A DNA stretch of 64,000 bases from Thalassospira sp. HJ (GCF_000948415.1 NZ_JYII01000020.1:310001-374000), one strand, 5' to 3'. Shown: positions 46,305-56,859, counted from the first letter of the stretch. The notes: a model not told the origin generated them from the sequence alone. Numbers and translations are program-made.

Positions 46305-47879
46305 CTAGGAAGCACGTGATTTTTTCTCGCGCCGACGCTGCACTGACGATGGGATGCGCATCGCTTCGCGGTATTTTGCCACTGTTCGACGCGCAATGTC
46401 GATCCCTTCCTTGCCCAGAAGTTCAACCAGTTTGTCATCCGACAAAATCTTCTTGGGTTCTTCGTTGTCGATCAAGGACTTGATCCGGTGGCGCACCGCT
46501 TCGGACGAATAGGCATCGCCACCATCAGAAGATGAAATGGCCGTCGTGAAGAAGTATTTCAGCTCGAACATGCCGCGCGGTGTCGACATGAATTTGCCAT
46601 TGGTGACACGCGAAACCGTACTTTCATGCATGCCGATCGCCTCGGCAATGTCGCGCAGGATCAACGGACGCAGATGCCCGACCCCGTGGGTAAAGAACCC
46701 GTCCTGCTGACGCACAATTTCGCTCGCCACCTTCATGATGGTGGTCGCGCGCTGATGCAACGCCTTGACCAGCCAGTTGGCACTTTGAAGCCGCTCGCTC
46801 ATGAAGCCGCGTTCTTCGCGATCCTTAAGGCCCGATCCGATCTGCGCGACATAGTCTTCATTAACCAGAACACGCGGCAGGGCTTCGGAATTGAGCTCCA
46901 GATGCCAGTTGCCATTCCCCGCCGCCCGCATCAGAACGTCCGGGATCACGGGTGTTGCGATTTCGCCATCGGCGGTCTTGCCCGGGCGCGGATCAAGGGT
47001 TTTGATCTCCGCGATCATGTCATGAAGATCATCCGAATCGACCCCGCAAACCCGGCGCAGACGATCAAAGTCGCGCTTGGCCAACAGTTCAAGGTTTGCC
47101 AGCAATGCGGCCATCGCCGGATCAAACCGGTTGAGTTCACGCAGCTGAAGTTCCAGACATTCCGACAGATCACGGGCAAAAATCCCGACCGGATCAAACC
47201 CCTGCAGGGTCTTCAGAACCCGTTCGACGTCTTTGATGTCGCATTCAAGCGCTTCGGAAACTTCATCAAGATCGCCGCTGATATAGCCGTTCTCATCAAG
47301 CATATCGATCAGGTAACTGCCGATCATGCGCGACATGGCATCGGCAAAGGCGATGTTGAGCTGATCATCAAGGCTCTGACGCAGGGTTGCTTCATCGGCC
47401 AGGGTCTGTTCAAGCCCCGGAAGGTCATCACCACCGGCCGAACCACCGCCAGTACCCCCCGCACCGCCATAGGGCGCGGAATAATCATGGCTGCCCGACA
47501 CCGGTTCGCCATTGCGGGTGATTTCGCCCTCACCGCCATAAAGCGCGTCACTGGACACATCAAGCGGGCCGTCATCGCTGCCCATGGTTTCACTTGATGT
47601 CAGGCGGTCGGTGCCAAACTGGTCATCGCGGTCGGAAAAATTGTCGCTTGATCGGCTATCAAGCCCGTCATCGCCATTGCCCACCGCGCCGTCACCGGCC
47701 TCGGCATAGGTCTGACCGGGATCGGCCCGCTCCAGCAGCGGGTTTTCCATCAGTTCACTGTCGATGAAATTGGAAAGCTCAATATTATTGAATTGCAGCA
47801 GCTTGATTGCCTGCTGCAGCTGGGGAGTCATGACAAGTGACTGGGACTGGCGTAGATCCAGACGCGCCTTCAGGGCCAT
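46305..47879 (-). CDS. rpoN: RNA polymerase sigma-54 factor
   Basis: A 524-residue sigma factor that directs RNA polymerase to -24/-12 promoters and needs enhancer-binding ATPases. Region I is Gln-rich (LRQSQSLVMTPQLQQAIKLLQ). An acidic Gly/Asp-rich region II follows (about 50-150), then the core-binding domain. The C-terminus has the HTH (ESTVSRVTNGKFMSTPRG) and the RpoN box (ARRTVAKYRE). Length is slightly above the usual because of the acidic insert. lptB lies 63 bases upstream on the same strand. Confidence 0.98.
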   Translation of the reverse strand: MALKARLDLRQSQSLVMTPQLQQAIKLLQFNNIELSNFIDSELMENPLLERADPGQTYAEAGDGAVGNGDDGLDSRSSDNFSDRDDQFGTDRLTSSETMGSDDGPLDVSSDALYGGEGEITRNGEPVSGSHDYSAPYGGAGGTGGGSAGGDDLPGLEQTLADEATLRQSLDDQLNIAFADAMSRMIGSYLIDMLDENGYISGDLDEVSEALECDIKDVERVLKTLQGFDPVGIFARDLSECLELQLRELNRFDPAMAALLANLELLAKRDFDRLRRVCGVDSDDLHDMIAEIKTLDPRPGKTADGEIATPVIPDVLMRAAGNGNWHLELNSEALPRVLVNEDYVAQIGSGLKDREERGFMSERLQSANWLVKALHQRATTIMKVASEIVRQQDGFFTHGVGHLRPLILRDIAEAIGMHESTVSRVTNGKFMSTPRGMFELKYFFTTAISSSDGGDAYSSEAVRHRIKSLIDNEEPKKILSDDKLVELLGKEGIDIARRTVAKYREAMRIPSSVQRRREKKSRAS

Positions 47880-47942
47880 TTATGCACTACCCCGTGTCAA
47901 TCCGAACTCCCCCAAGACTTCAATGACGGTCCGGCGGCCTTA

Positions 47943-48776
47943 TCAGAGGCTGAAACGATCGCCCAGATAAACCCTGCGGACATCGTCGTTACGAACGATT
48001 TCCTCAGGACCACCTTCCATCAAAACCCGACCGTCATGCAAGATATATGCCCGGTCAATAATGTCGAGAGTCTCGCGCACATTGTGGTCAGTAATCAAGA
48101 CCCCAATGCCACGATCTTTCAGATGACGTACAAGATCGCGAATATCACCCACTGCAATCGGGTCAATCCCGGCAAGTGGTTCATCAAGCAGAACAAAGTT
48201 CGGATGGGCCGCAAGGGCGCGGGCAATCTCGCAACGGCGGCGTTCCCCGCCCGAAAGGGCAAGGGCCGGTGTGCGGCGCAAATGTTCGATTGCGAATTCT
48301 GCCAGAAGGTCTTCAAGAGTCTGTTCACGCTTGAGGCGGTCATCCTCGACCACTTCAAGAACAGCCATGATGTTTTGTTCAACCGTCATGCCGCGGAAAA
48401 TCGAAGCTTCCTGCGGCAAATAGCCGATTCCCATCCGTGCGCGCTGATACATCGGCATCATGGTAATGTCGCGCCCATCAAGCGAAATCGTGCCACGGTC
48501 TGCGGCAATCAGGCCGGTAATGATATAGAAACTGGTAGTCTTGCCTGCCCCGTTCGGGCCCAGAAGGCCAACCGCCTCGCCACGCTGTACTGAAACAGAC
48601 ACGTCTTTGAGCACCGGGCGCTTCTTGAAGCTCTTGCCCAGGTTATGCGCCACAAGACCCTTGTTCGTGGTGATCAGGCGCGGGCCGGATGCCCCGCCGT
48701 CAGATGGCTGTGCGCTGCCGGATGCAGCTGTCGCCTTTGCGTTGTCGGATTTTACGCTTTTGCGCGACCAGAACAA
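47943..48776 (-). CDS. lptB: LPS export ABC transporter ATP-binding protein
   Basis: A 277-residue ATPase that with LptF/LptG pulls LPS out of the inner membrane. Motifs: Walker [11 protein letters not shown]-loop [11 protein letters not shown], signature LSGGERRR, Walker [15 protein letters not shown]-loop [10 protein letters not shown]. The start appears to be TTG at 48776 with AAGG a few bases before it. This gives a Ser/Ala-rich N-terminal extension of about 40 residues not found in E. coli LptB, and a later start is possible. Order lptC-lptA-lptB is standard. Confidence 0.96.
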   Translation of the reverse strand: MFWSRKSVKSDNAKATAASGSAQPSDGGASGPRLITTNKGLVAHNLGKSFKKRPVLKDVSVSVQRGEAVGLLGPNGAGKTTSFYIITGLIAADRGTISLDGRDITMMPMYQRARMGIGYLPQEASIFRGMTVEQNIMAVLEVVEDDRLKREQTLEDLLAEFAIEHLRRTPALALSGGERRRCEIARALAAHPNFVLLDEPLAGIDPIAVGDIRDLVRHLKDRGIGVLITDHNVRETLDIIDRAYILHDGRVLMEGGPEEIVRNDDVRRVYLGDRFSL

Positions 48777-48790
48777 ATGACCGACCTTTC

Positions 48791-49669
48791 TCAGTTACCG
48801 GTCCCGGCATCAGCCGGGCTGTTGTTTTCGTCTTTTTGCGGGACCAGAAGGCCCCGAACGCGGGTTTTGCCATCGCCATTAGCGTCAGCCATCAGGCGAC
48901 TGACCCCGGTATTGAGGTCGACCACGGCACGATCCCCGTTCAACTGGTTCTCTCCGCGGGTGATCTTAACCGATCCGATAAGGGTGGCGATACCTGTTTT
49001 CGCATCATAAACACCCTGATCCCCGACAACAAACTCAGTTGCTGTGCGAATATTCACATTGCCTTGTCCATCAATGCGGCGCAACTCGTTTGCGCCGGCC
49101 TGACCGGCGTCAAAGCGCGCAGTCAGGACATCGCCGCGAAGGGTGCGATCTTCCGACACCGCCACCGCGTCACCGCGCGCCACTGCGACCCGTTCTGTTT
49201 CCCAATATTCAAGGCTGTCACGCGCCGTCAACGTTTCGCTGGGCGTGGTGTATTTCAAGTTCTCACCGGTCAGAACGACCACGGCCTCGTCAATGTCATA
49301 GACTGCGCGATCACCCACCGCGACATCGGTATCAGACGACAGTTTGACATTGCCGGTCGCAATGATGCGGTAAATCTCGCTATTGCCGTCACGATCGCGA
49401 TACAGTGCCTGCAGCTCATCGGCATCCACGCGCGATGTGCCGCGCTTGGCGACCGCGTTGCCGCGCGCAATCAGAACCTGTTCATTGCGGCGCCATTCGA
49501 TGCCGTTATCAGACTCGACCTCGAGCCCACCACTGCCATTTTGCGCCAGTCCCAGCGGATTGGCCGAAGCGGTTTGCGACATACTGGACAGGCCAATCAC
49601 GGCCGCCCCCAGCATAAGGGTTGTCAGCAGCGTTCCAGTCTTGCGGGCGAGATGCGGCATCGCAATCAT
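48791..49669 (-). CDS. lptA: LPS transport periplasmic protein
   Basis: A 292-residue exported protein with a signal peptide (about 1-36, cleavage near TASA) and an OstA-type beta-jellyroll ([32 protein letters not shown]-like strands). LptA oligomers bridge LptC and LptD and carry LPS across the periplasm. It is longer than E. coli LptA (185), with a second half that repeats the strand pattern. AGAGGGAAG lies before the ATG, within the lptC end region. Confidence 0.93.
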   Translation of the reverse strand: MIAMPHLARKTGTLLTTLMLGAAVIGLSSMSQTASANPLGLAQNGSGGLEVESDNGIEWRRNEQVLIARGNAVAKRGTSRVDADELQALYRDRDGNSEIYRIIATGNVKLSSDTDVAVGDRAVYDIDEAVVVLTGENLKYTTPSETLTARDSLEYWETERVAVARGDAVAVSEDRTLRGDVLTARFDAGQAGANELRRIDGQGNVNIRTATEFVVGDQGVYDAKTGIATLIGSVKITRGENQLNGDRAVVDLNTGVSRLMADANGDGKTRVRGLLVPQKDENNSPADAGTGN

Positions 49670-49679
49670 GACTTCCCTC

Positions 49680-50426
49680 TCATTGCTCCGTCGAATTCAT
49701 TGCACTGTCGAAAATCACCAGACGGGATTTCCCCAAAAAGCGGATCACCGCCCCCTTGTCTTCAAGCTCAAACCCGGAATCGGAGTTGATGGTGCCAAAC
49801 GGCCCCTGCCCGTCAACCGGCACATCGCCGCTGGCGCTGCCGGAATTCATGGCAATTTCAGCTTCCTCGGTATGAATTTCAAAGCCGTTATCGTGGTACA
49901 TGTTCACCGTTCCGACCAGATCGAGCATTCCGTCGGTTTCGGTATAGAACCCTTCATTGGCGGTCATCGCAATCCAGGATCCGTCATTGAGCGTAATGTC
50001 GGCCTGCGGCCCCGCCAGATACACGTGATCCGGGCGGGTTTCAGTTGCGCCGGTTTCGACGGCTTCACTGGCGGTGACGGTAAAGGGCTGGCGATTGCCA
50101 TCGACGCCAAAGAAGCGCGGATTGCTCATCGCGACATTTTCCATCAGATCCTCGGGCGAGGTCGAAAAGCCAAGCCGAAAGCCGCTATCCTGCACCTGCT
50201 CGATCTGTGGCCACAAAACCACCAGCGCCATGATCGTCATCGCGATCAGCGGCAGCACAAATTTCAGCATATTGACGATGACACGGCGGAACGGATTGAT
50301 CCGCACATTGCGGCGCGCCGAAGGCATGCGATCACGCGAGAAGCCCCGGGCGTGACGTTCTTCACGTCCTGCTGCCTTCTGGCTTTCTGCGTGGTCTTCG
50401 ACCTGTGGCGTGCCCTCTGTGCTCAT
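49680..50426 (-). CDS. lptC: LPS export protein LptC
   Basis: A 248-residue bitopic inner-membrane protein. A basic cytoplasmic tail of about 40 residues precedes one membrane helix (about 47-70), and a periplasmic LptC/OstA-like domain follows (LVGTVNMYHDNGFEIHTEEAEI). It receives LPS from LptBFG and passes it to LptA. The gene begins 3 bases after kdsD and ends 10 bases before lptA, so all are in one operon. Confidence 0.92.
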   Translation of the reverse strand: MSTEGTPQVEDHAESQKAAGREERHARGFSRDRMPSARRNVRINPFRRVIVNMLKFVLPLIAMTIMALVVLWPQIEQVQDSGFRLGFSTSPEDLMENVAMSNPRFFGVDGNRQPFTVTASEAVETGATETRPDHVYLAGPQADITLNDGSWIAMTANEGFYTETDGMLDLVGTVNMYHDNGFEIHTEEAEIAMNSGSASGDVPVDGQGPFGTINSDSGFELEDKGAVIRFLGKSRLVIFDSAMNSTEQ

Positions 50427-50429
50427 GCG

Positions 50430-51440
50430 TTAGGCTACTCCGACACGCAACAGATCGTGGATATGCACAAGCCCCACCGGCACGCCGGCGTCATCAAGAA
50501 CAAACAGCGATGTGATCGAACGATCATTCATGATGGCAAGGGCCTCGACCGCCAGCGCATCGGCACTGGTGACTTTCGGCCCGGCCGTCATGACATCGCC
50601 AACCTTGAGTGCGACCAGATTGTCAGCCATGTGACGGCGCAAATCGCCATCGGTCACGATCCCGGCCAGAACGCCAGCATCATCAACCACGCCAACACAG
50701 CCAAAGGAATGGCTGGTCATGGTCACAAGGGCTTCCGCCATCAGGGCATCAGGTTTGATCAATGGCAAGGTATCGGCCCCATGCATGACATCATGCACAT
50801 GCAGCAACCGCTGCCCCAGCTTGCCACCGGGGTGGAAGGTGCGAAAATCTTCTGATGAAAAGCCGCGCCGCTCCATCAAAGTGACGGCAAGCGCATCGGC
50901 AAAGGCCAGCATCGCTGTGGTTGATGTCGTCGGCGCCTGCTTGTTCGGGCAGGCTTCCGGGCTTGCTGGCAGAACAAGCGGGCAATCGGACTGCTTGGCA
51001 AGCGAGCTTTCCGGTTTGCGGGTCATGCCGATCAGCGGCACGTTAAAGCGCCGGGTAAAGGCAATAATGTCGGACAGTTCCGGGGTTTCACCGGAATTGG
51101 ACAGGGCCAGAACCGCATCATCCTTGCCAATCATGCCAAGGTCCCCGTGGCTTGCTTCGGCCGGATGCACGAAGAAGGACGGGGTGCCGGTAGACGCAAA
51201 GGTCGCGGCAATTTTCTTGGCAATATGGCCGCTTTTGCCCATGCCGGTGACAACCAGACGACCCTTGAGGCCCTCGATCAGGTTGATGGCATCACAAAAC
51301 TCGTCATTCAGCGACTCTGCAAGTTCACGCAGCGCATTGGCTTCGATATCAAGAACACGGCGCGCAATGGCAAGATCGGCTTCCGTTGCCGGTGCCGGCA
51401 GGTTAAGGGACTTCTCGGACACTTCTGGGGTCACTGTCAT
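50430..51440 (-). CDS. kdsD: D-arabinose 5-phosphate isomerase
   Basis: A 336-residue KpsF/GutQ family isomerase that converts ribulose 5-phosphate to arabinose 5-phosphate, the first step to Kdo for LPS. The SIS domain (about 35-180) shows GMGKSGHIAKK, HPAEASHGDLG and SNSGET; two CBS domains follow (about 215-330, e.g. GIVTDGDLRRH). ATG 51440 is favoured, with AAGAAA upstream; ATG 51488 in the same frame would add 16 residues. Linked to lptC, which fits its role in LPS supply. Confidence 0.95.
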   Translation of the reverse strand: MTVTPEVSEKSLNLPAPATEADLAIARRVLDIEANALRELAESLNDEFCDAINLIEGLKGRLVVTGMGKSGHIAKKIAATFASTGTPSFFVHPAEASHGDLGMIGKDDAVLALSNSGETPELSDIIAFTRRFNVPLIGMTRKPESSLAKQSDCPLVLPASPEACPNKQAPTTSTTAMLAFADALAVTLMERRGFSSEDFRTFHPGGKLGQRLLHVHDVMHGADTLPLIKPDALMAEALVTMTSHSFGCVGVVDDAGVLAGIVTDGDLRRHMADNLVALKVGDVMTAGPKVTSADALAVEALAIMNDRSITSLFVLDDAGVPVGLVHIHDLLRVGVA

Positions 51441-51601
51441 CTGTTTCTTGTTAGCGTTTTCCGCCCGGAGATAGGCTGTTTGACCCATCTTGCAAGATCA
51501 TTGGGCCAAAACTATGAACCCGGTTGGCGTGGGGGTCAATTCTATTGCTTCCCCCATACACCTCTATTCTTCACAGGCGGTTAACCGGATTTAGGCCGAC
51601 C

Positions 51602-52216
51602 TCAGGAATGGGCGAAAATATCGGTTTCTTCCCAGCCCGCCAGATCCAGCGTCGCGCGCATCGGCAGGAAGTCAAAACAGGCCTGTGCGATCTCGGTGCG
51701 TCCTTCACGCGCCAGACGACGATCAAGCTCTTCGCGGGCCTTGTGCAGATACAGTACATCGGATGCGGCGTAATCGATCTGTTCCTTGGAAAGCTCGGCC
51801 GCACCCCAGTCGGAGCTCTGCTGCTGCTTGGAAATCTCGACCCCGACGGTTTCGCGCAGCACATCCTTCAGACCATGACGGTCGGTATAGGTGCGCACCA
51901 GTTTGGAGGCGATCTTGGTGCAATAGACCGGCGCACAGCGCACGCCGAGATACTTGTCCATCACCGCGATGTCAAAACGCCCGAAATGAAACAGCTTCAG
52001 AACCGACGGGTCGGCCAGAAGCTTTTTGAGGTTCGGCGCGCTGTAATCTTCCCCATCAAACTTGACCAGATGGGCGTTGCCATCCCCGCTTGAAAGCTGC
52101 ACGACACACAAACGGTCGCGGTGCGGGTTAAGGCCCATGGTCTCACTGTCAATGGCCACAACCTTTCCAAGGTCAAGGTCATCAGGCAGATCTCCGAGAT
52201 GGAGGAAATTGGTCAT
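51602..52216 (-). CDS. RNase D-type 3'-5' exoribonuclease
   Basis: A 204-residue DEDDy exonuclease. Exo I is IDSETMGLNP, Exo II LFHFGRFDIAVM, Exo III YAASDVLYL with the Tyr and Asp. It is the short form common in alphaproteobacteria: the HRDC domains that follow the nuclease in E. coli RNase D are absent. It likely trims tRNA or other structured RNA ends. It lies after the O-antigen ligase gene on the same strand, separated by about 100 bases. Confidence 0.93.
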   Translation of the reverse strand: MTNFLHLGDLPDDLDLGKVVAIDSETMGLNPHRDRLCVVQLSSGDGNAHLVKFDGEDYSAPNLKKLLADPSVLKLFHFGRFDIAVMDKYLGVRCAPVYCTKIASKLVRTYTDRHGLKDVLRETVGVEISKQQQSSDWGAAELSKEQIDYAASDVLYLHKAREELDRRLAREGRTEIAQACFDFLPMRATLDLAGWEETDIFAHS

Positions 52217-52321
52217 CGCGGTTCTCCAAATGTCAGAATTTGCCTGTTCTTAACACAGCAAACCGCTCATCGCACCGCAAAAGTCGTACCATTTGTGCCT
52301 GAAAAAAAAGGGACCAGGGCC

Positions 52322-53569
52322 TCAAGCAGGTTTCTGGTTAACAAACCGTAACGCAGCTACAGCAACCGAGATCGACAACCACGCCAGCATCGCCGGCCAA
52401 TTAGAAAACAGGCTTTGGGTGACAGAGAACGGGAAGAAAGACATCACGAGGACGCCCAAATAAAACCCGCCAAGCAATCGACTCTCACGAGGACCAAAAA
52501 GAACTTTCACGCCCATCCAATACAAAATCACCATGAAAATAGTAAATGGAATGGTCCCAATCAGACCGGTGTCGGACAGCCATTCGACATAGAAGTTATG
52601 AGGATGTGGGTGACAAGGAACACTAACAAGACCTTGCTGCACATAGTCTTTGCAAAGTATATGGAAGTTCCCCATGCCGGTACCCGTTAGCGGGCGTTCC
52701 CCAAAAAAGCGCATTCCCAACAATACAAGTTGACCGTATATTGAGTCGGTATAAGCCGAGAGCACGCTGGTTAGCTGCTCCAACCTTCCCAAAATGCGCT
52801 CACTCGTTGAAAGCAACAACCCCAGTGCTGCAGCCCCACATACGAACAACCCGACGGCAACTTTTCGCGCGAGTTTGCCCGAAAGGAGCAAACTAACAAT
52901 CACGAGAACCAGAGCCAACAACGTCAACAGACTTGCGGAACGTTCACCACTCAGAAAAACAACAGCAATCAGAACCGGTGATAAAACGCACGCAGCAATG
53001 AAAAGCCTGTTGGACATCCTCTCTCGGACGTAAAGAACAAACAACAATGCGCTGGTTCCAAGCCCCATCTTGGCAAGATACATGCCAATATTTGGCCGGT
53101 CCAAAGGCCCCGTTAGACGTCGAGCCATGCGGTCCATACTTTGGCCGGAAAGTAGAGAAACACCGAATAAGAACTGATAAATCGCGTCAAGTGCGGCTAC
53201 TGTCATCGTTAAAAGCAACACAACAATAAATTTGCGGATCGTACGCTCATCATACAGGACCCATCGGGTTACTGCCGCATAAAAGATCACAAACCTCAGC
53301 CAACTTAGTGAGCGTCCATAACTTTTGCCTACATGTTCCGCAAAGGGAGAAACAAACACATTCATCAAGACAAAGATGACGAGAAGAATCAGGATATCTT
53401 TTTCGCAGGCCCACGACCAATCCTTGGAGCTCCAAGACCGAACGAGAAAAAGCAGCCCGATCAGGACAACCGAAATATCAGCGACCGCACGGGAAAATAA
53501 CAAAAAAGCAGGGAGGCAAAACAACAGAACACTGGCAACCAAGTGCAGTTTTCGATCAAGCGAGGTCAT
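52322..53569 (-). CDS. O-antigen ligase family membrane protein
   Basis: A 415-residue protein with about 10-12 membrane helices and the Wzy_C/WaaL periplasmic loop. The loop shows GTGMGNFHILCKDY and PHPHNFYVEWLSDTGLIG, the His-containing motif linked to ligation of undecaprenyl-linked glycan to lipid A-core. It could instead be a glycan polymerase; the two are hard to separate by sequence. Its start is 2 bases beyond the stop of the glycosyltransferase gene, so the two are co-translated. Base composition is visibly lower in GC than in neighbours. Confidence 0.87.
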   Translation of the reverse strand: MTSLDRKLHLVASVLLFCLPAFLLFSRAVADISVVLIGLLFLVRSWSSKDWSWACEKDILILLVIFVLMNVFVSPFAEHVGKSYGRSLSWLRFVIFYAAVTRWVLYDERTIRKFIVVLLLTMTVAALDAIYQFLFGVSLLSGQSMDRMARRLTGPLDRPNIGMYLAKMGLGTSALLFVLYVRERMSNRLFIAACVLSPVLIAVVFLSGERSASLLTLLALVLVIVSLLLSGKLARKVAVGLFVCGAAALGLLLSTSERILGRLEQLTSVLSAYTDSIYGQLVLLGMRFFGERPLTGTGMGNFHILCKDYVQQGLVSVPCHPHPHNFYVEWLSDTGLIGTIPFTIFMVILYWMGVKVLFGPRESRLLGGFYLGVLVMSFFPFSVTQSLFSNWPAMLAWLSISVAVAALRFVNQKPA

Positions 53570-53571
53570 CT

Positions 53572-54504
53572 TCAGCTATTCACTTCTTTAATGCGACGGA
53601 TGCGTGGCAAATGCCGAAAAACATCTTCATAAGGTGCCAATGTAATTGGACTAGGGTCAACAACACCGAGTTTTCCCATAATGTACCGGGCAAACAAAGG
53701 GATTGACGGAAAAGACGCACCATCCCGTCGTGCCTTTTTTAAAGCCGAAACACATTTGCGATAAACTCTCACGCGGACATCGCGCGGCAATTCAGGATGC
53801 GCTTTCAGAAAGTTCAAATAGACCAGAAATCGGTCATGATTGAGTTGCAAGGTATTTTGCGAGATATGGCTCCCGACTTCCGGCGCCACAGTAAGAATCA
53901 TGTCCGTATCAAGAAGACGCTTTGCATGTATTGAAAGTCGCAGTGGCAGCGACTCATCCTGAACAAAAACCTTCTCATCGCATCCACCTGCGGCGATGAA
54001 CACATCCCGTTTGACAAGCCAAGTCATGCGCACCATTCCGCGACCAAGTATCCGCTCCAGCGGATTCTCGTGGATGCTGACCTTCAAATCTTGTTCTATC
54101 GGATGGGCGACAACATTTTCGATCGGCTCCGACGTCTTACGGCAATGGCCATGCACCATGTCGGCATCATGCTGCTTTGCAAGCGAGAGCAGTATTTCAA
54201 CTGCATTTGGTGCAAGAATTTCATCACAATCAAAAAGCGCTAGGTATTCACCGCTTGCTGCTTCAGCGCCCTGATTTAGCCGAATAGCTGGACCTTTATT
54301 AACCGTATTGCTGATCACGCGAACAAAGTCGTGTTTCGCAGACAATTCATTGATTATTTCCAAAGAATTGTCTGTCGATACGTCATCAACAAACACAACC
54401 TCGAACGGAATGTCGCCTGTCTGCGCCAGCAAGGATGCAAAGAAATAAGGAAGTGCATTTCCTTTGTTATAGACCGGCAGCACAAAACTGACTTCAGGTT
54501 GCAT
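53572..54504 (-). CDS. Family 2 glycosyltransferase
   Basis: A 310-residue GT-A enzyme. The N-terminal FVLPVYNKGNALPYFFASLLAQT and VFVDDVSTDNSLEII hold the nucleotide-sugar site, and LALFDCDEIL carries the metal-binding DxD-like pair. It likely transfers a sugar during LPS core or O-glycan assembly. With the ligase gene after it, it forms a two-gene, lower-GC unit next to tRNA-Leu, which suggests gain by transfer. Donor and acceptor are unknown. Confidence 0.88.
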   Translation of the reverse strand: MQPEVSFVLPVYNKGNALPYFFASLLAQTGDIPFEVVFVDDVSTDNSLEIINELSAKHDFVRVISNTVNKGPAIRLNQGAEAASGEYLALFDCDEILAPNAVEILLSLAKQHDADMVHGHCRKTSEPIENVVAHPIEQDLKVSIHENPLERILGRGMVRMTWLVKRDVFIAAGGCDEKVFVQDESLPLRLSIHAKRLLDTDMILTVAPEVGSHISQNTLQLNHDRFLVYLNFLKAHPELPRDVRVRVYRKCVSALKKARRDGASFPSIPLFARYIMGKLGVVDPSPITLAPYEDVFRHLPRIRRIKEVNS

Positions 54505-54597
54505 AATTCTTGCGGCTCTTTTTTATGGCAATTTTTGCTTGTAACCAGTCAGACCGGTCTCGAAAAGATGAAAACCAAAATTCTGCCCAAAACGACA

Positions 54598-54629
54598 ATA
54601 CCCCAGCACATCAGAAATGTGCTGGGGTA

Positions 54630-54630
<1 letters not shown>
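54598..54630 (-). terminator. Terminator after tRNA-Leu
   Basis: ATACCCCAGCACA and TGTGCTGGGGTAT form a perfect 13-base stem with a 7-base loop, immediately after the encoded CCA; T-rich sequence follows on the minus strand. Confidence 0.88.
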
Positions 54631-54716
<86 letters not shown>

Positions 54717-54883
54717 ATAGGGGCTTAGGTATTGTCCGGGGTTTCCCGCCGGAACGGGGCGGAATATACGCGGTCAGGCTTAAGTGTCAACCAACTTTTT
54801 GATGGTTTGGTGAAACTTCCTGCGCCCGATTGCAGGTCCCCGCCAATCGCGCGGTTTTTCTTGGCATTTTGCGGGTTTCGGGC

Positions 54884-56077
54884 TTACACCACGTGGTCGA
54901 ACAAATAGGCCAGAACACCGTTCAAACGGTTCCTGCCCTGATCGGTGGCGCGAAGCCCCACCGAATCACAGATCAGATCACCAGACTCGATCAGGGTTTC
55001 CAGCCGATCCTGCTCGAGAACATCGCGCGGCCCCATGCCAATGATGCGGTTAAACCGTGCCGTCGGGATGGTTTCATTAAGCCTGAGCCCCATCATCACC
55101 ATTTCAAGCAGGCGTTCATCCGCCTCAAGGGCTGTTTCTTCCTGCGTGCCATGGCCGTGCTTTTCAACGCGGTCCAGCCAGATATCAGGCGCACGGTGAC
55201 GGCGGACTGCCATCGGGGTCGTATTGCCATCCTCGCCCACCACCGCTTCGCGGCCATGCGCGCCCGGCCCGATGCCAAGATAATCGCCATAGCGCCAGTA
55301 AACCAGGTTATGACGGCTTTCCTGCCCGGGCTTTGCGTGGTTGGACACCTCATAGCAGCGATAGCCGGCGCGCTCGGTTTCTTCCTGGGTGATTTCGTAA
55401 AGCTCGGTCGCGAGGTCTTCATCGGGCACCACAAGATCACCGCGCTGATGCAGGGTATAGAACTGTGTGCCCGGCTCGATGGTCAGCTGATAGAGCGAGA
55501 TATGGCCATTGGCGATGCCAAGCCCTTCGCGCAGTTCCGCCCGCCAGGCCTTGGGATCGTGATCTGGCCGAGCGTAAATCAGATCAAAGGAAAAGCGATC
55601 AAACACCGAGGTCGCAACATCCAAAGCCCGCATGGCTTCCGACGCGCTATGCACACGCCCCAAAAACTTCAGGTCGCGGTCATTGAGCGCCTGAATGCCG
55701 ATCGACACCCGGTTGATGCCATTCGCCGCAAAGGCCGAAAACCGGTCAATCTCGACCGTGCCCGGATTGGCCTCCAGCGTGATTTCAAGATCATCCGTCA
55801 CCGGCCAGAAGGATTTGATGTCTTCAATCAACGCACCCGCCGTTTCCGGATCCATCAGTGATGGTGTACCCCCACCAAAGAACACCGATCCCACCGTCCG
55901 CCCCGGATGGCGGGCCGCCCCATGGACAAGCTCGGCCCGGAGTGCCTTGCGCCAGCGCACATGATCGACACTGTTCGCCACATGGCTGTTGAAATCGCAA
56001 TAGGGGCATTTCGACAGACAGAACGGCCAGTGGATATAGATGCCAAACGGCACGGTTTCACTTGAGGCTGCGGACAC
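54884..56077 (-). CDS. hemW: HemW-type radical SAM heme chaperone
   Basis: A 397-residue radical SAM protein of the HemW group, once named oxygen-independent coproporphyrinogen oxidase. The 4Fe-4S motif is CLSKCPYC near residue 19, followed by FFGGGTPSLM and the C-terminal HemW domain. HemW proteins bind and deliver heme; the extra Cys of the HemN enzyme type is absent from the usual N-terminal position. The start is GTG at 56077. It is followed upstream by rdgB and rph in the conserved alphaproteobacterial order. Confidence 0.94.
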   Translation of the reverse strand: MSAASSETVPFGIYIHWPFCLSKCPYCDFNSHVANSVDHVRWRKALRAELVHGAARHPGRTVGSVFFGGGTPSLMDPETAGALIEDIKSFWPVTDDLEITLEANPGTVEIDRFSAFAANGINRVSIGIQALNDRDLKFLGRVHSASEAMRALDVATSVFDRFSFDLIYARPDHDPKAWRAELREGLGIANGHISLYQLTIEPGTQFYTLHQRGDLVVPDEDLATELYEITQEETERAGYRCYEVSNHAKPGQESRHNLVYWRYGDYLGIGPGAHGREAVVGEDGNTTPMAVRRHRAPDIWLDRVEKHGHGTQEETALEADERLLEMVMMGLRLNETIPTARFNRIIGMGPRDVLEQDRLETLIESGDLICDSVGLRATDQGRNRLNGVLAYLFDHVV

Positions 56078-56185
56078 GCGGGACTCTTTTCAAACGCGGG
56101 AATGTTGGCCAATAAATTAACACGCACCGCCGATCATGACATCAGCGATGCGTGCATGGGATAGATGCGGGCGTGTTGCCCCAAA

Positions 56186-56785
56186 TCAGTCTTCGAAGCA
56201 AGCCTTGACCAACTGGGCAAAGGCATCGGCCCGGTGACTCATTTCATGCTTTTTCGCCGGATCCATTTCGCCAAAGGTTTCATCATAACCCTTGGGCTGG
56301 AAAATCGGGTCATAGCCAAAGCCATGCGGGCCGCGCTTGGGCCAGACGATCTCGCCATCGACCTTGCCTTCGAAATTCTCGACATGCCCGTCCGGCCAAG
56401 CCAGCGACAGGGCACAGATAAACGACGCACGGCGGTCCGGGTGGCTGCCAATGCCGTTCTGGACCTTTTCCATCGCCATGTCGAAATCCTTGTCCGGCCC
56501 GGCCCAGCGCGCGGAATAAATCCCCGGTGCGCCATCAAGGGCAGAAACCGCAAGGCCACTGTCATCTGCAAGGGCCGGCAAATTGGCGCCATTGGCGGCT
56601 GCCGTTGATTTCAGCTGCGCATTGCCGATGAAGGTCTTTTCGGTTTCTTCGGGTTCGGGCAGATCAAGTTCACCGGCCGAGAACACCTCGATCCCGAACG
56701 GGGCGAGCAGTTCGGCGATTTCCTTGATCTTGCCTTTGTTATGGCTGGCGATGACGAGTTTTTTTTCCGTAAAACGACGGGCCAT
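56186..56785 (-). CDS. rdgB: Non-canonical purine NTP pyrophosphatase (RdgB/HAM1)
   Basis: A 199-residue enzyme that hydrolyses ITP, dITP and XTP to monophosphates, cleaning the nucleotide pool. The family start is [14 protein letters not shown], the metal site [25 protein letters not shown], and the base-recognition segment [13 protein letters not shown], then HRADAF. It lies 74 bases after rph on the same strand. Confidence 0.97.
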   Translation of the reverse strand: MARRFTEKKLVIASHNKGKIKEIAELLAPFGIEVFSAGELDLPEPEETEKTFIGNAQLKSTAAANGANLPALADDSGLAVSALDGAPGIYSARWAGPDKDFDMAMEKVQNGIGSHPDRRASFICALSLAWPDGHVENFEGKVDGEIVWPKRGPHGFGYDPIFQPKGYDETFGEMDPAKKHEMSHRADAFAQLVKACFED

Positions 56786-56859
56786 GGTCTTGCCTGAAAT
56801 GCGATGTCCAACAGATGCGAAAAGCGGCAGCTGGGATGCCTGCCGCCAAAGACCGGGTC

